Counted from the first letter of the stretch, positions 11,661 to 24,094 are shown. The stretch is DNA of 64,000 nt from Pipra filicauda (GCF_003945595.2 NW_024104437.1:130563-194562), one strand, 5' to 3'. Notes: generated by a model not told the origin, from the sequence alone. Numbers and translations are program-made.

Positions 11661-12599
11661 TAGTATAACTGTATAGTTTCTTATTCTGAGACACAAAGAG
11701 TGATAGAATTTATGCCAAATTAGGCAATAAATCTGTGTGAACAGAGCTATGAATTGTGAAACTAGACCTTGTCTCCTTAACTTGCATGCTCCAGAATGTG
11801 TGTATCATGCACAGTTACTTTCAAACTCATAAGTATGACATGTGAGAATAACCATTTTGATAACTGCAGTGGGAAAAAAGGCAGAAGTCAAATGTCTAAC
11901 TTTTTTTTGCAGTGGAAAAAAAATAATTCTGTATTAACAGGTATCTATCAGAAAACAGAATATTGTCATTGTGAAGTGATGCCCTTTATTAGTAACCCAG
12001 ACATTAGCAGTGACTTAAGCTGCTCTTAGGCACAGGCAATTCTGTGAGGTATGTTAGGAAAGGAAGAAAAAATTATACTAGGGGATTAAATAATTGAGTC
12101 AACAAGATTAGGTAGGGCTCTTAATCATGGTTTCTCTGTCACAATTTTGAGAGGGTAGTGAAGCAGTTAGTTTGCTGTGTCACAGTCAAATGCCACAGCT
12201 GGTAAAGGGAAAAAAAGAAAAGACAAAGTCCATGCTGTTCCCAAAAGGACTGAATGTATCTGGCAGCAACCACTCATCCAAGTGAAGGGAATAGAGCTGT
12301 CAGACCACTTAGGAAATCCATACTGTAATTTTTGGATTAGGCTGGGGATATCTTGGACTTCAGCCTCAGCAGGTTGAACTTGGCATTAGCTGGACAATGT
12401 AGGATTCTTTGAGCTGCCCTTTTCTCTTAGATGTGTCCAGTCATCTTGGACAGCTTTGTACAACATACAAACATACGGCGGGTTTCAGCTATCCTGGGAG
12501 ATAGTGTGTGATCTGATCTGATAGCTTGTGTGGATGCACCTTCTGGTTGGACACCTCGGTGGTCAGCATTCAGAGAGTAGGTCTTGATTACCTTCCCAT
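11661..12599. other. Non-coding DNA, no feature seen
   Basis: AT-rich, CpG-poor sequence with short chance open frames only. No repeat family or RNA gene recognised. Confidence 0.5.
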
Positions 12600-12860
12600 G
12601 ACTAAGCACATCAAGATCGAATAACACAGAAGGAGATATAAGGGAAGATAGTAGTTCAGGGGATAAGTAGGTGAGTCTGCCACTCATGGGGAGTAAGAAT
12701 GGATAGGACTGAAGAGATGAAGAACAGAAAATGTGGTCAAAGGAGAAGAGTACTTGGAAGAATATAGGGAGAGGTGGGTGGTAATAGGGAGAGAGATTTG
12801 AAGAATGGTAGGATTTGCAGAGGGCAAAAAGGATATGTGGACAGAGAGATGTGAAGGGGG
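12600..12860 (+). repeat. Purine-rich strand bias (GA-rich)
   Basis: About 250 bases in which the plus strand is strongly A/G-rich, with many GGAGA, GAAGA, AGGGAGAG and GGATAGG-like words but no exact repeat unit. The complement produces a Ser/Pro/Leu/His-rich spurious open frame (12684-12872). It looks like a decayed GA microsatellite or a polypurine tract rather than a gene. Confidence 0.6.
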
Positions 12861-13584
12861 TTGGTCAGACACAGCGTGTAGTGGCAGAAGATGGGAATGT
12901 GAGCCTCAGTGTTGCTAAACTGGAATCACTAAATACCGACTCCTCCATCTGATTGGCACACTAACCCCTGGGGCTTCATTTGCATGGCTTACGTACCAAA
13001 AGGATGTGATTTGCTAGGGAAAGTTATTTCATCTATAAAAAGCAATTTAAGAAGCAGATATCAAGAAGGTGCTTAAGGCATGAAGTATGATATGGCAGAT
13101 AGGAATACAGTGGCTTAGAAATATAAACAAGAGAAATTTAGCAGCATTATTTCCATTTGTAAATGCTTTACTAGAGCACATGTCAGTATGACAAGTAATG
13201 TTTTTATGTCTTATCACAGTAGTACTCTGCACATTTATTCTGAGCAAAGAGTAAACATAAATAACTAGGGTCTCAGATAGTGTGGGGTTTTTTTAACTCT
13301 GACTTTTCAGATAAGATACGAAACTGCCGCAGTGGGGCCCTGCTGGAACGTGTCTGATTGTTTTTATTTCCCTGCTTTCTCCTTCGGTTTGGCAATAGTC
13401 TTTTTTATTGTCTTGCGTCTACCAGTCCTTGAGAATGAAGTTTGCTACCCTAAAGTTGCCATCTGCATTGTGAAGGGAGACTTAGGAACTCCAGTCCTTT
13501 CACAAGATACCTAAACAAAGGTGGCATTTACATATATATGTGTGTATTCATATGTACATACATTAGCCTATATTACTTATATAT

Positions 13585-13660
13585 AATAGCCTAATGACTA
13601 GATCCCTTGCCAGGAAGTGGGAGGCCCAAGTTGCAAATTCTCCGTAATGAGATCTCAAAT
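13585..13660 (+). repeat. Possible tRNA-headed SINE (MIR-like) fragment
   Basis: CCTAATGACTAGATCCCTTG, then CCAGGAAGTGGGAGGCCCAA and GTTGCAAATTC recall the tRNA-derived head of MIR or related SINEs (TAGTGGTTAGAGCA...GGGAGACCCAGGTTCAAATCC), with the last block in the place of the RNA polymerase III B box. Only ~75 bases match and the similarity is weak. Confidence 0.4.
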
Positions 13661-16600
13661 GTCATTTGCTACCTTCTAAGTAGATATCCTCACTCTAGAT
13701 GCCAGATTCACTTATATGATGTAAAAAACACTCTACACAGTACTTTTGAAATGATATGAATGTGAAGAAGTGAATGCAGGCTGGTCTGCTTTCTCATTGT
13801 TTAATTTTCTTTAATTTTGCCCTTAAAGGGTGAAGTCATTGAGATAAAATTGTCTCCTACAGTTGTTTATCACATACAATGGGGGTGTCATCTCAGTTGA
13901 GATCTTCTGAATCATTTTTTGAGGCAGTTAAATAATTTGCTTGGTATATGAACTTATCAAAAGCCTGAACTTAAATGTTTAAGACCATCCAACCCACTGT
14001 TCTATATATAAATCAACATAAGAAGAGTGTCTTACTAAACTGTGTGTGGTAGGTGGTTACTCTTCTGAGATTTGGGAATAGGTCAGAATTTGCTAAACCT
14101 AATTTGTCATGGAGAGAATTAACACAATATCTGTGGGAAATCTAAACTATGCTTCTTATCTCATCTTTTATTATCATTTTTTTAGCATATCACTAAAGAA
14201 GCATCAGAAGTATATGTTTAAGATTAAGCTTTTTTTGGTGTTAGCAAGGATTGCAAAATTTAGTTCTTATTAGTGAATCAGAATCTTTTGCCTTAGACAA
14301 TTGAAGTTAGAACATTCAACAATCCTTTTTCCTCTGAGTGATATCAGAATTACAGTCAGCTCCATTCCTCTCATTCTGTGAATTCCATGTGAACTGAGGT
14401 CATGCCATCATTCACTGTGGTGACTCGCTCTCTGAGTTTAAGATCAGATGAAGAGTTACTCAGAACCTTGGCCATTGGTGGCCAGATGTATTAACAGTCT
14501 TTCACATCCCTCTGGTCTTATTTGGAGAGTCGTCACTGAATGAAGCTATGATGAATCATCTGCTCACATTTGATGTGGTCTGGCAGGAACACTGGGGAAC
14601 TGGGGAACGCCAGAGTGGTGAATTAGTCTTGATCTATGGCTGATATCTCCTAAATATGGGGTCAATAATCAGCCTGGGGATAGCACATGACTCCTCTTAG
14701 CATTCCATACCTGGATTAAGGCTTACAGTAAGCACATTGAGCATACTGTACGTTTGCTATAGTTGGGGGTTTGTGTAAACAAATCTCTAGAAGTGGCACA
14801 AAAGCCACCATCCATAGTGGGACAGCCACTGTACAGCTGCTTGGTGAGCTTTTGGGGTGGAGAAATCACTGCCATATTTCAACACCCAGTTGCACAGTTT
14901 ACCAGGCATGCCATTTTTATGTAAATAATAAGATTGTAGCAAGTAATTAAGTTCTTACTCCAAAGTTATGATTACTGTTTAAGCACCAAATTATTCCCAA
15001 GTGGCACAAAGAATTATAGATATGTGCAGTTCTGAATTTTCTTCATTTTCAGCAACTGTGAATTCTTTTGTGACTCTGCCGTGTACTGCTTAGTGCACAG
15101 GCTTATATTAGGTCAGATTTTGGAATATAGTATCTCTCACTGTGGGAAATAAGCAGCGTAGAAGGAACTTACAGTTTTGGGAAAATTGAGGCTTATAGGG
15201 CAAAGTTACGTTTTACGCTGCTACTGCAAACTGAAAGACAGCACATGAAGAATTGTCTGGAGGCTGAGACTGAGGTTCAGTTTCATGCCCACATCTTTTT
15301 TATGGGAAGAATAGCTTATAATAAAAATTACTGTCTTAAATGCCGTACAGACTGGGTTTACACCATACTGATTTTAGTCTGTCTACTTAGACGATAAGCT
15401 CCTTAAGATATAGGCTTTTCCTTCCCACAGCAGCAATTGTTATGGGGCCTTGATCTCGGAGGTGTTTTGTGCAGGCAGTATAGTACAGTCTGTAATGATA
15501 CCTGAATAGCCAGGCTAGTTAGTGAAACTCCTTCCTTCCATGACACCATAAAATACTTTTTGCTGGAAGTCTACTATATATAGAACTGTGAAGTGTTTAA
15601 AAATGAGCTCAGAAACTGCCCTGTGTGGGTGTGAAGTGTCCTCATTTATTTTCTTTTCACCTGGAATGCACCTGGTTGGTTTAGCCATGGTTGGTTTAGG
15701 AATTTTTTCCTATGGCTAAATCTTTTGTTTTGTAGCACAGATTTATTTTGGAAACTTACTATAACCATTTAATTACAGTTTGTAATTCAGTAGTTGATTC
15801 TTGACTATCTACCAGAAGTTACATAGATGATAAGAGCGGTAGGATGCTAAAAGGGATGGCTAATTATCTACACTGTTTCTAAAATGAGTTTTCTAAATGG
15901 CTAAATTATTAGCAGCACATCAAAGCATTCTTCTTGAAGGAAAAAGTAAATCTGCTCATGAAGTCTGTCTCCAGCCAAAAACCCCTATCAAATTTAAAGT
16001 TGATATGTCAGTGAATCAAAAGAATGTACTCCTAATCTGAACACCCAGCATTTTATGAAAGTTATGGAGTTAAGGGTACATAATAATATTTGAAAACTGG
16101 TCTTTAATTGGATGTTCCTATATCCAAAGTTTTGTTTTCGGATAGATTGGGCTTCTGTGAAATTTAGCTGATGTATTTGTTTTTTAACACATGGCGATTT
16201 GTTAATATACAATCTGTATTTTACTGTAATATATCAAATGTAATTAAAAAATAAGGATTTTATAGTTTCTTTTAAATCTGTTGATGTTTATTTAGATATA
16301 AAAATAATGAGGCAGAAGAAATTAATTTACTTCTACTTAGGCACCTCTGTGGTTTCTCTTCAGTCAGTAAGCCTTACATTGTGTAATCCATGTTTAAGCA
16401 ATCATAGATGCATAGTTCAGCACCTATATGGACTAAAAAGTTGTGTTAACTTTCTGCTTTACAGGAGGCATCTCACCCCTGGGTCATTGGCAAGTGATAT
16501 CTAGTTTTGGGAGATTTGATAGAGTTAAAACCTTGTTCTCACATTTCTTATCTGTAGGGACCTTTCCTGCTCCCATCAAAGGGAAGAGGACTCACTCAAC

Positions 16601-16680
16601 TTCAGGCAGAGTGTGTTTGGCTGTTTGTAGCTTTTAGTTCCTCATTGTGTTTTTTTATTTTGGAGAGGAGCAAACAAACT
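13661..16680. other. AT-rich non-coding DNA
   Basis: No open frame, repeat family or RNA gene that I can support. Small local duplications occur (an 8-bp CTGGGGAA doublet near 14595; TGGTTGGTTTAG twice near 15674-15699). Confidence 0.55.
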
Positions 16681-16797
16681 TTAGAAACAGTAATCAAAAA
16701 GCAAACAAAAACAACACCAAACAAACAAAAACCCCCACAAACAACAGCAACAAACACAGTTTGGGGTTTTTTGTGTTTGGTTTTTTTTTTTTTTCCT
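16681..16797. repeat. A/C-rich then G/T-rich inverted low-complexity tract
   Basis: An A/C-rich half (CACCAAACAAACAAAAACCC at 16715-16734) is followed within ~25 bases by a G/T-rich half (TTTGGGGTTTTTTGTGTTTG at 16760-16779) and a 14-base T run. The halves are imperfect reverse complements, so the tract can fold into a hairpin. It may have formed by inverted duplication of a poly(A)-derived tail. Confidence 0.75.
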
Positions 16798-18029
16798 GAG
16801 AATTAGTTATGTATTTCCATCTGCCAGGTTAAAAAATTCAAATACACTGTTGGACCTAATGGATAAATCTGGTGCGTCAAGAAAGACTTCATATTACCAA
16901 AAAATTAATGGGCAGTGTCTGTACCATTGTATTGGTGCCTCTGAGGGAAAAGATTCACTAATGGTGAAAGAATTGGCATTCACTTTTTCTGTGAAAGGAA
17001 GAAAATTCCCTTTGTAGTAGCAGAATTGTAGTTTGTGATTCTCCAAAGTTATACAAGAGAAAGGATTTTTATGGAGAGATTGTCAGACAACTACTATACC
17101 AACAAAAAAAACCCCACAGAGTGTTAGCCATGCTTTGGGCACACAGTTTCTTCTTCAGGTTTCTTTTTATATATCACAATTTTTTTAACTAGAAAAACAA
17201 AAATATGAAGTCTGACTTTTCACTTCTTTTCTTCATCTTGCTAAATGAGAACCTCATACTCACTAAAAGGAAAGCAAGGCAGTGTGTGAAGAAAAATGCC
17301 CACCCCTTTCTCTCTAAAATTCATACGGCAGAGGGTCCTGAGAGTTCTCAGTTTCCCAGAGCTGTAAAAGGGTGGACAACTTTCAGTCTCATACAGTGGA
17401 ACTCATTGCAGTTATGAAGTCATCCAAAGAGGCACCATGTTTACACTGCAAGAGACAGGGTTTTATATTCTGAAAAATATGAAGAAAATATTTAGCAATT
17501 CAAGGGATTGAAAGAGTAGGCAAGGAGTTGCTGTGTAAGCTGACCACGAGGACAGAGTCTGGCGAGAATTCCCACTGCTCCCTCTGCACCTGCATTGCAG
17601 TAGTACCTAGTTTTTAATTGCTTTTCTCTAAAAATCTCCTTTGGTCCCTCCTGAAAGCAGGATTCCAGGTGGTAGAGTCAATTGATATAATTTGATATAA
17701 GAGGTGTCCTACTCTTAAGTAAATGTAAATAGTGAAAAAAATATGACAAAAGGAATGATACAAGTAACTAAACTCAAAAAGATCCAAAAACCACACTAAT
17801 TTAGCATGACATGTGACCGGTCAAATCTAGGCAAGAAAGAGTCCAGCTGTACAAAACAGAAGTGTCCCTTGTGATGAGAGATGAGCAACACATATTGGGT
17901 GTGCTGCTGATTTTGAGAACAATCATTCTATTTTTGGACTGTTGTGGCCAGCTATGGCACAATACCTCTTAGGGAAGGCTATTACAGTACTACCCATTAT
18001 TTCAGCTATACTTAAAATTCCACCAGCAT
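16798..18029. other. Non-coding DNA, no feature seen
   Basis: AT-rich sequence with short chance open frames. Another AAAAAAAACCCC-type run sits near 17104. Nothing else recognised. Confidence 0.5.
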
Positions 18030-18278
18030 TTGCATGATAAATCTATTTCTAAAGGCTACAACGAGGCGGTAAATGTTCATTCGGCAACAATGACAGCTGC
18101 GATTAGCCATTTAAAAAATTTAGAAATAGAAGCAGAAGTTAACGAAAAGGGTCTTGGCACTTGTATACAGGAATTTAGAAGGTGCACAAGCACTGCAGGG
18201 ATGGGAAATGCTGCTGGTGTAACTTTGTACAGAACACAGAGCAATGACTCTGTCTACCCTGTTCTGCCAGAAAGCTAG
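18030..18278 (+). other. 82-codon open frame with local CpG cluster, unidentified
   Basis: Five CpG dinucleotides fall between 18062 and 18144 (18062, 18067, 18082, 18100, 18143) in a window that is otherwise CpG-poor. They lie within an 82-codon open frame that has a non-ATG start. I do not recognise the product. The frame has no clear splice acceptor or donor and no family motif. It may be a conserved non-coding element, a relic exon or chance. Confidence 0.25.
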
Positions 18279-18309
18279 CATGTCTTTGAGACCACAAACC
18301 TCTGAATAT

Positions 18310-18337
18310 CCAAATTCCCTGAGCCAAATTCCCTGAG
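18310..18337. repeat. 14-bp tandem duplication
   Basis: CCAAATTCCCTGAG occurs twice back to back with no mismatch (18310-18323 and 18324-18337). Confidence 0.9.
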
Positions 18338-21300
18338 TCCCAGCCAGAGTGCCATGGAGGCATGGAGTAATGAGGACCAAGCAGGAGGTTTGAATGACTA
18401 CAATTGCCGAGAAGAGCCTGATTTCTGAGGCTGAAAGGCTAATGCCATCACTCTTCCCCCTGTGACTTTACACTCTCTTGCTAGTGTTTTCCAAGACCTC
18501 ATTTGGCACAGATGACTGGTCCCAGAGGACACCTGTATCTATTCTTCACATGGGAAAAGTGCAGCTGGCACTACAACTTTGCCAAAGGCTCACTTGTGTA
18601 TTGAACTCATCACCTGGGAATTTTCCAGCAAATGGGTCACCAGTGCCACATTAGGGAAGAAAAGCTGGAAGAGGTTGCATGGTTGAGTACAACTGCCTTT
18701 GCTCATGGATGATACCTGCTTCTGCACTGAATAGAAGGTTTTATAGAACTCACTGGTTTTGCCATTCAGTTCATGTTCTTAGGTTGGGCTGTCTGTGGGA
18801 CAATTCTCATCTCTCTGGAGAGGACACAAGTGAAACACCCGGTGTGTCCATGTAGGTTCAGGCTTCACCTTTGCTAGGCTTGCAGTGCACGCAGGTGTGT
18901 GCTAGTCAAGATTGTGTCAGCAGTATGAGGGGCCAGCTTCTCTCTGGAAATGTTGTCAGATCTTTCTTGGCATGGTCCTCATACTGCAACAGACCCCCCT
19001 TATGCCTGAAACACTTCAGTCTGTAATCTTTGCATTGGGACAGCCAGTCCTCCTCTTCCTTCTTCTGCCAGCAGGCTGCAGCTCACAGACATGACTCAAC
19101 TATTCGTCTTCAGGCCATCACCACCTGATAGTTTTCTGAGAGCCCTCTGACTGAACCATACACATTTGCCAGCTGACATGGAGGAGGGCCTGTTCCAGCC
19201 CAGATCATGCAGGAGAAAGTTCTTCCTCACTCCTACTGGACGGCACACAGGATTAGGACATTGGTGAGTCTGGTTTTGGGTCTTGTGTTTGGGAGACGGA
19301 GGGTAAGTTCAATTACCTTTAGGCAATTTTAAAGGGAGCAGCTCTGAGTTTGTAGTCACATGAAGGCAGGGGCGAGGACAAGCTGGGTTCGGAGAACAGG
19401 GTCTTTTGCATGAACTGGACCTAGCACCTTAGAGGTTTTTTTACTCAGAGAAAGAGCAGGTTGTTCAGACTGTCTAGAAGGAAATGTATCTGCTCAGCTA
19501 CTGCTTGTATGAGTCTGACCCACCTGTGGTCAAGACAGTCAGTTAGGAGTGACAGCCTTGACCCTTGCTTTCTTCACAGAATCATCAGGCAGAGTGGCTC
19601 AGTGTGACGGATTCTCCTGTGTCCCACTACTTCTCCAGCAGAAATCCAGGCTGCAGAGGGCACACCAACCGTGTAACATCCCGAACTCCTGGCTCCAGTA
19701 GACTTGTACAGTTGCCACTAAGCCATAACAAAGATTACCAAGAGGGTGTATGAGCAGGTAGCAGAGCTGCAGCGGGACCGTGTAGGATGGGGGTCTGGTG
19801 CAGCTGTGAGCTGCTAAGGTGGAAGAACCTGGTGGCACATAAAGAGTTCCTGGCACTTCTCACTCCAGACATGACAGTTTGACTGCCAATTTTCCTGGGA
19901 AACTCCATAATCACCTGTTGTATGGAGACAGCCAGGCATCCTACACTACTTCCAAGCCCAGAAAGTGTTTATGGTGCCTAGTCTGCTGGCTCAGGGAATC
20001 AAGGAGGCTTTGGAGGGGGCACCTGCAAACCCTTGGATACCAATAATGGAACGTCCATAGCCTTTGGTCAGTCACAGTATTTGTTTTTTAAAATGGTGGT
20101 GGTGGCTTTCACTTTGGCATTTGGAGATGCCCGGTCACAGAATGGTAATTCTAATTAAAGTTGAATAAATTCTAATTTAATGAGGAAGTGGGCAGATTGA
20201 TGGACCATTATAATAGGGCAGAAAAGACTAGAAATCTTCATATTTTTAGTGCATTTCAACAGACATATGCTGGTGCTGTAGATACTTTTTTGTCAGGTTG
20301 CCCTTAAGAACAGAGAATATTTTAATTCTCTTTCTCTCTGTCATCAGCCAGAGGGATGAAGCCCAAAGACTGCCCCTTGATGCATGTAATTTTTCTGTTC
20401 AGGCCTCAGTCACTAAGGATGGCCAGTTTCTCAGTCGTGTGTGGCAGGACCATGCCTGATCTTATCTGGTTCTAGTGAACAAGGGTGACCTGTGTGAAAA
20501 CATGTATGGGGCAATTCAACTGGTGGTCTCTGAGTGTGCCTGGCTGCAACAAGAACAGCTGTCCCATTTTGAAATGTCATCTTTATTTGCTTATTAGTGT
20601 CCCGTTGTGGTAGTTAATCCATGGAGTTTAATATTGGTTCACTTTCAGGTCTGCTCCTTGCCAGCAGCTCTTCTATATAAGGTTAATACAGTTGCCTTGC
20701 ACTTGTCAAACTGGAAAACAAATGTGATAACAATTAAAGCTTGTTTTGCACTGTACAGTATGAGTACTCAGCGTCCTTTTGGAGGACTCTGAACTTTATG
20801 ACTGCCTCAGCCATCCTATGGAGTTTAATTACCACTTGTCCCAGGAATGGGGGGCAGTTTTGGGATGAACTTTTAGTTTCTTACAGAGGCATGTGGAATT
20901 TGGCATGGTCTGGGAGGGCCTTACTCTGCAGGAAAGCTGCTGTGCTGAGGAGAGACTGAATGTTGGCAAATGCATGACTGGTATTTTCTGGGGAAACCTG
21001 TGGACTTGGTGGACATCTGGGATATTTGCTGCTGCTCCTTATGTTGAGTGCTTAGTAACCCTGTAGCTGCCCATGACCTTGGTGATGGATGCAGCTTCCC
21101 TAAGTTGTGGCTACAGAGTTCAAACAAGAATTTTCCTACATTAAAAAAATGTGTTTTGGATGAGCTTGTCTTTGCACATATTTCAATACCATCTCACTGG
21201 CAGTGCCACTGAGCAGAAGCTGATGACTGTTTGAAACTCCTGGGCACTGTGGTCATTGGAAGGGATTGCAGATGCTGCTTGAGGCACTAGAAAATGGCTA

Positions 21301-22220
21301 GCTTTGCCAGTAATGAAGGCAAGTACTTCCACTTTCACATAATGGGAGTTTCTGTTCTTTGGCACAGGTAAGGCACCAGCATGTCCCAGGATGTACATGC
21401 TGGAGCTCTGCTCGTGTGTGAGGAGTACCTGGTTTTACTTGTGGAGTTTGTACATCACCACAGAGTTTTTTGAAACCTGAGCGTGTGATGGGTTTATACT
21501 CCTTATCATCATAATGATCATGTATTTCCTCCTGTAGAGTTCAAGGGGGAAAATATATCACATTTGGATCCTTGCTTGTTACTGCATCTCTTAGCTTTGC
21601 ACATCTTCGGTGGGGAATTACAATCTGTACAGCAATGGCCTTGCAAGCCTGACAGATCTGCTGACAGTGTAAGACTTAAGAAGCCCTTAAAATAAACCCA
21701 CTGCCTAGCACTGCAGCACTGATGATTGCACTTTTCCATTTGTCTGGGTCTTCTTGGAATCTTTAGCTCCTTCCTGCTTTTACTGAACCTTGCAACCTGT
21801 CATAGCAGAGTAATGCAGCATGATCAGTGTGAAGGCAGGAGGGCACTGACAAACTGAGCCCTTTTAGGTGGATAATGTGATTACCTGTGAAACAGGCAGA
21901 AGCTAAGACAGCTGGGAGGAGCACACTGAGTTGTGGAGTATCTGGGGATCTGGAAAGTCTCCCTTCTTTGATGTAGTACTGAGACGCTGAACACAAGGTC
22001 AGTAATGGAGACATGAGTGGGCAGTGGTAACCCACAGCTCTCCCCTAAGGTTGTACATACCAGTGCAGTGCAGGTCCAGGCAGTTCACCCCTGCTGTTTT
22101 ATTGGACTCTTTAATATTTAGTGAGGGTGGTAGAAATTTTAGAGAATTAGGGAAGTTGTAGGTTTCCTTACCTTTTTGCTTCAGATTTCTTAAGGCAAAG
22201 TGAGAATTTGCAGTCATGTG
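18338..22220. other. Moderately GC-rich block, possible decayed retrocopy, unidentified
   Basis: This ~3.9 kb block is GC-richer than its flanks and has many short open segments interrupted by stops in all frames. One segment (19982-20158, + strand) encodes a short Gly/Phe-rich peptide (see the separate entry). No poly(A) tail, no target duplication and no continuous homology that I can name. Small open frames on the minus strand at 19.6, 21.2, 21.5 and 21.8 kb look random. Confidence 0.35.
19982..20158 (+). pseudogene. Short Gly/Phe-Gly-rich open segment, possible FG-protein relic
   Basis: Between an in-frame TAG (19979-19981) and a TAA (20156-20158) lie 58 codons that include GGFGGG (20003-20020) and then AFGQSQ. 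In the next frame, about 20092-20118, is NGGGGFHFG. Runs of FG and GGFGG are typical of FG nucleoporins and some RNA-binding proteins. The change of frame would mean a frameshifted relic. The segment is short and of low complexity, no parent gene can be named, and chance is a real alternative. Confidence 0.15.
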
Positions 22221-23525
22221 TCTTTAAGTTTTGAGAATAATCATGAGGTACATAGAGCCAAAAGATAGCCTAAGAATTTCATCTGGCATAGGAGGGAGGT
22301 GTCAGCTTAATGTTCTCAAGGTGTTCAGTTAGAGCCAAATCTTCCAGTTTCTGATTGAATGGCTTAAACATTGCTTTATGTTAAATATTTAACACTTACC
22401 TGTATATTAAAGATGGGTAATGGCCAAGTCTTTTCTTCCTTTGAAAGAAAGTGGCTCTGTCTTTTCAACTGCGCTGAACGTGGTAATTTTGAGGCGTAGT
22501 AGGTGACATTAGAGCAAGCTAACAAATTACACACCTATGGGGATGTAAGCAGTTATTGCCAGCATTGACACTAGTTAATTCTGCTAGGGCAGCATGGGGG
22601 TACCTTTAGGTGTGTGCAGTCTGGAGACCTCTAGATGCTGTTTTGATTTCCTTGTGTAAAGTAAGATGCCCGTGACATGTCAGGAAGCTGTGCAGTCAAA
22701 TAAGGTTTCCATGGATTTTTCACGTGGATTTATTAAATTGCCTTTTTGTAGCAAGTGGGTAGCAGGACATCTGTACTTGACAAAGGGATTTTTGAGGACA
22801 GACTAATAATAACTGTTCAGTGTTTGTATAGAGCCTTCGTTATTATTGTCTTCTAAAATGTGAGAGCATCCAAATTCTCGGGGTTTATCAACTATTATTA
22901 AAATTTAGTAAAGCAAAACATTGGGGAGTGGGCCCAACTCTGATATCTTTGTTTAGTATGGCTGTAGTGTTAGATCAATATTTTTTTTCAGAGAGAAAGA
23001 AAAAAATTGGCCAAATTTTTACAAGGTAATTACCATGAAAACAGAAAAAAAAATCTTGGTCCTAATAAATACAGGGACAGTGATATTTTAAAGAGCTAAT
23101 GACTGTTCTTTATGACTAATTTTTCTAATAAAAATCTAGACTCAGAAGGGGAAAAAAGGGATCAAACCTAGTCCTGGATGATGGTACATGCAAACCAAAA
23201 ACTAACTTGTAGATTAAAATTCCTACAATATCATTACGCTCAGTAATACAATAGTGTGGATTTACTGTGTTTCCCTTGTAAATGCCCGTTGGAAAGTACT
23301 TAAATATGGTTCAGATAAGTTACTGCAACAGTTCTGATAATTTTCTGGGTAAATACTCTGTGTCTGGAAATTTCCATACAAGGTAGTTTAGCTGCAACCA
23401 TGAGGAATTAGATAGCAAGAAGTTCATATGTGCAGTTGTGGAAGTTTATGAACTATAATACAATCTTAATCAGAATCTATAAATAGGAATGCTTAAAAGT
23501 GCAAAATATTTTCTCTTCTTTTAAG
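22221..23525. other. AT-rich non-coding DNA
   Basis: No open frame, repeat family or RNA gene supported. AT content rises after 22.8 kb. Confidence 0.5.
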
Positions 23526-23588
23526 ATGCCCCTACTAAATCCACCTTAGGCAGCCTCACGGCACAGCATGAAATGGGATCTGCCTCAG
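23526..23588 (+). CDS. Possible 63-bp symmetric cassette exon, host gene unknown
   Basis: A pyrimidine-rich run ending in AG (TTTTCTCTTCTTTTAAG, AG at 23524-23525) is followed by 63 bases and then a consensus-like donor (TCAG then GTACTGAG, GT at 23589-23590). The 63 bases have one open frame, phase 1 at both ends (2 + 20 codons + 1), so the exon could be skipped without changing frame. The peptide (APTKSTLG... to ...GSAS) is Thr/Ser/Gly/Ala-rich, like extracellular linkers encoded by phase 1-1 exons. The other two frames contain stops. No partner exon is recognised in the window and splice-like signals of this quality also arise by chance, so this is only a candidate. Confidence 0.25.
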
Positions 23589-24094
23589 GTACTGAGTTAT
23601 ATTTACTTTTAAAACACTTCCATAAAGAGCACTATAGTAGATCCTGTGTGCTAAAAAGGAGAAGCTGTCCAAAGTTAATGCTCTGTAGGAGATCTTACCT
23701 AGGGCACACTCAGACACAAAACTTCCATCTCACTGCTCAGTGACCCTGATGCTATCAGGTGCTGAGTACCTTCAGGTTCCTTTGCTGTTGGTGGGAAAAG
23801 ACCTGCACACCTCAAGATCAGGCCTTTGGTCTGCAGTATTTGCACACTCATGCTGTCACTGTGTGTGCAATGGGATGGATGCTTACACTGACACCCAAAG
23901 ACTGACACTGCAGGTGTCCTGGAAATGTTATTGATAGAAACTGAAGGAGCATTTACTTTGCTTACAGGGTAAGAAAAGCTTTAAAGCTTCTCTGGTATTT
24001 CCTCTTGAGATTTCATGCTAATATTTATGGCTTTCTATTTTTTTCTGTGCTTAACATTTTCTAGCTTTCAGCTGAGTTACTGTTGCTGGTTATC
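23589..24094. other. Non-coding DNA
   Basis: Nothing recognised except a 14-bp perfect palindrome, AAGCTTTAAAGCTT, at 23976-23989. Confidence 0.5.
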
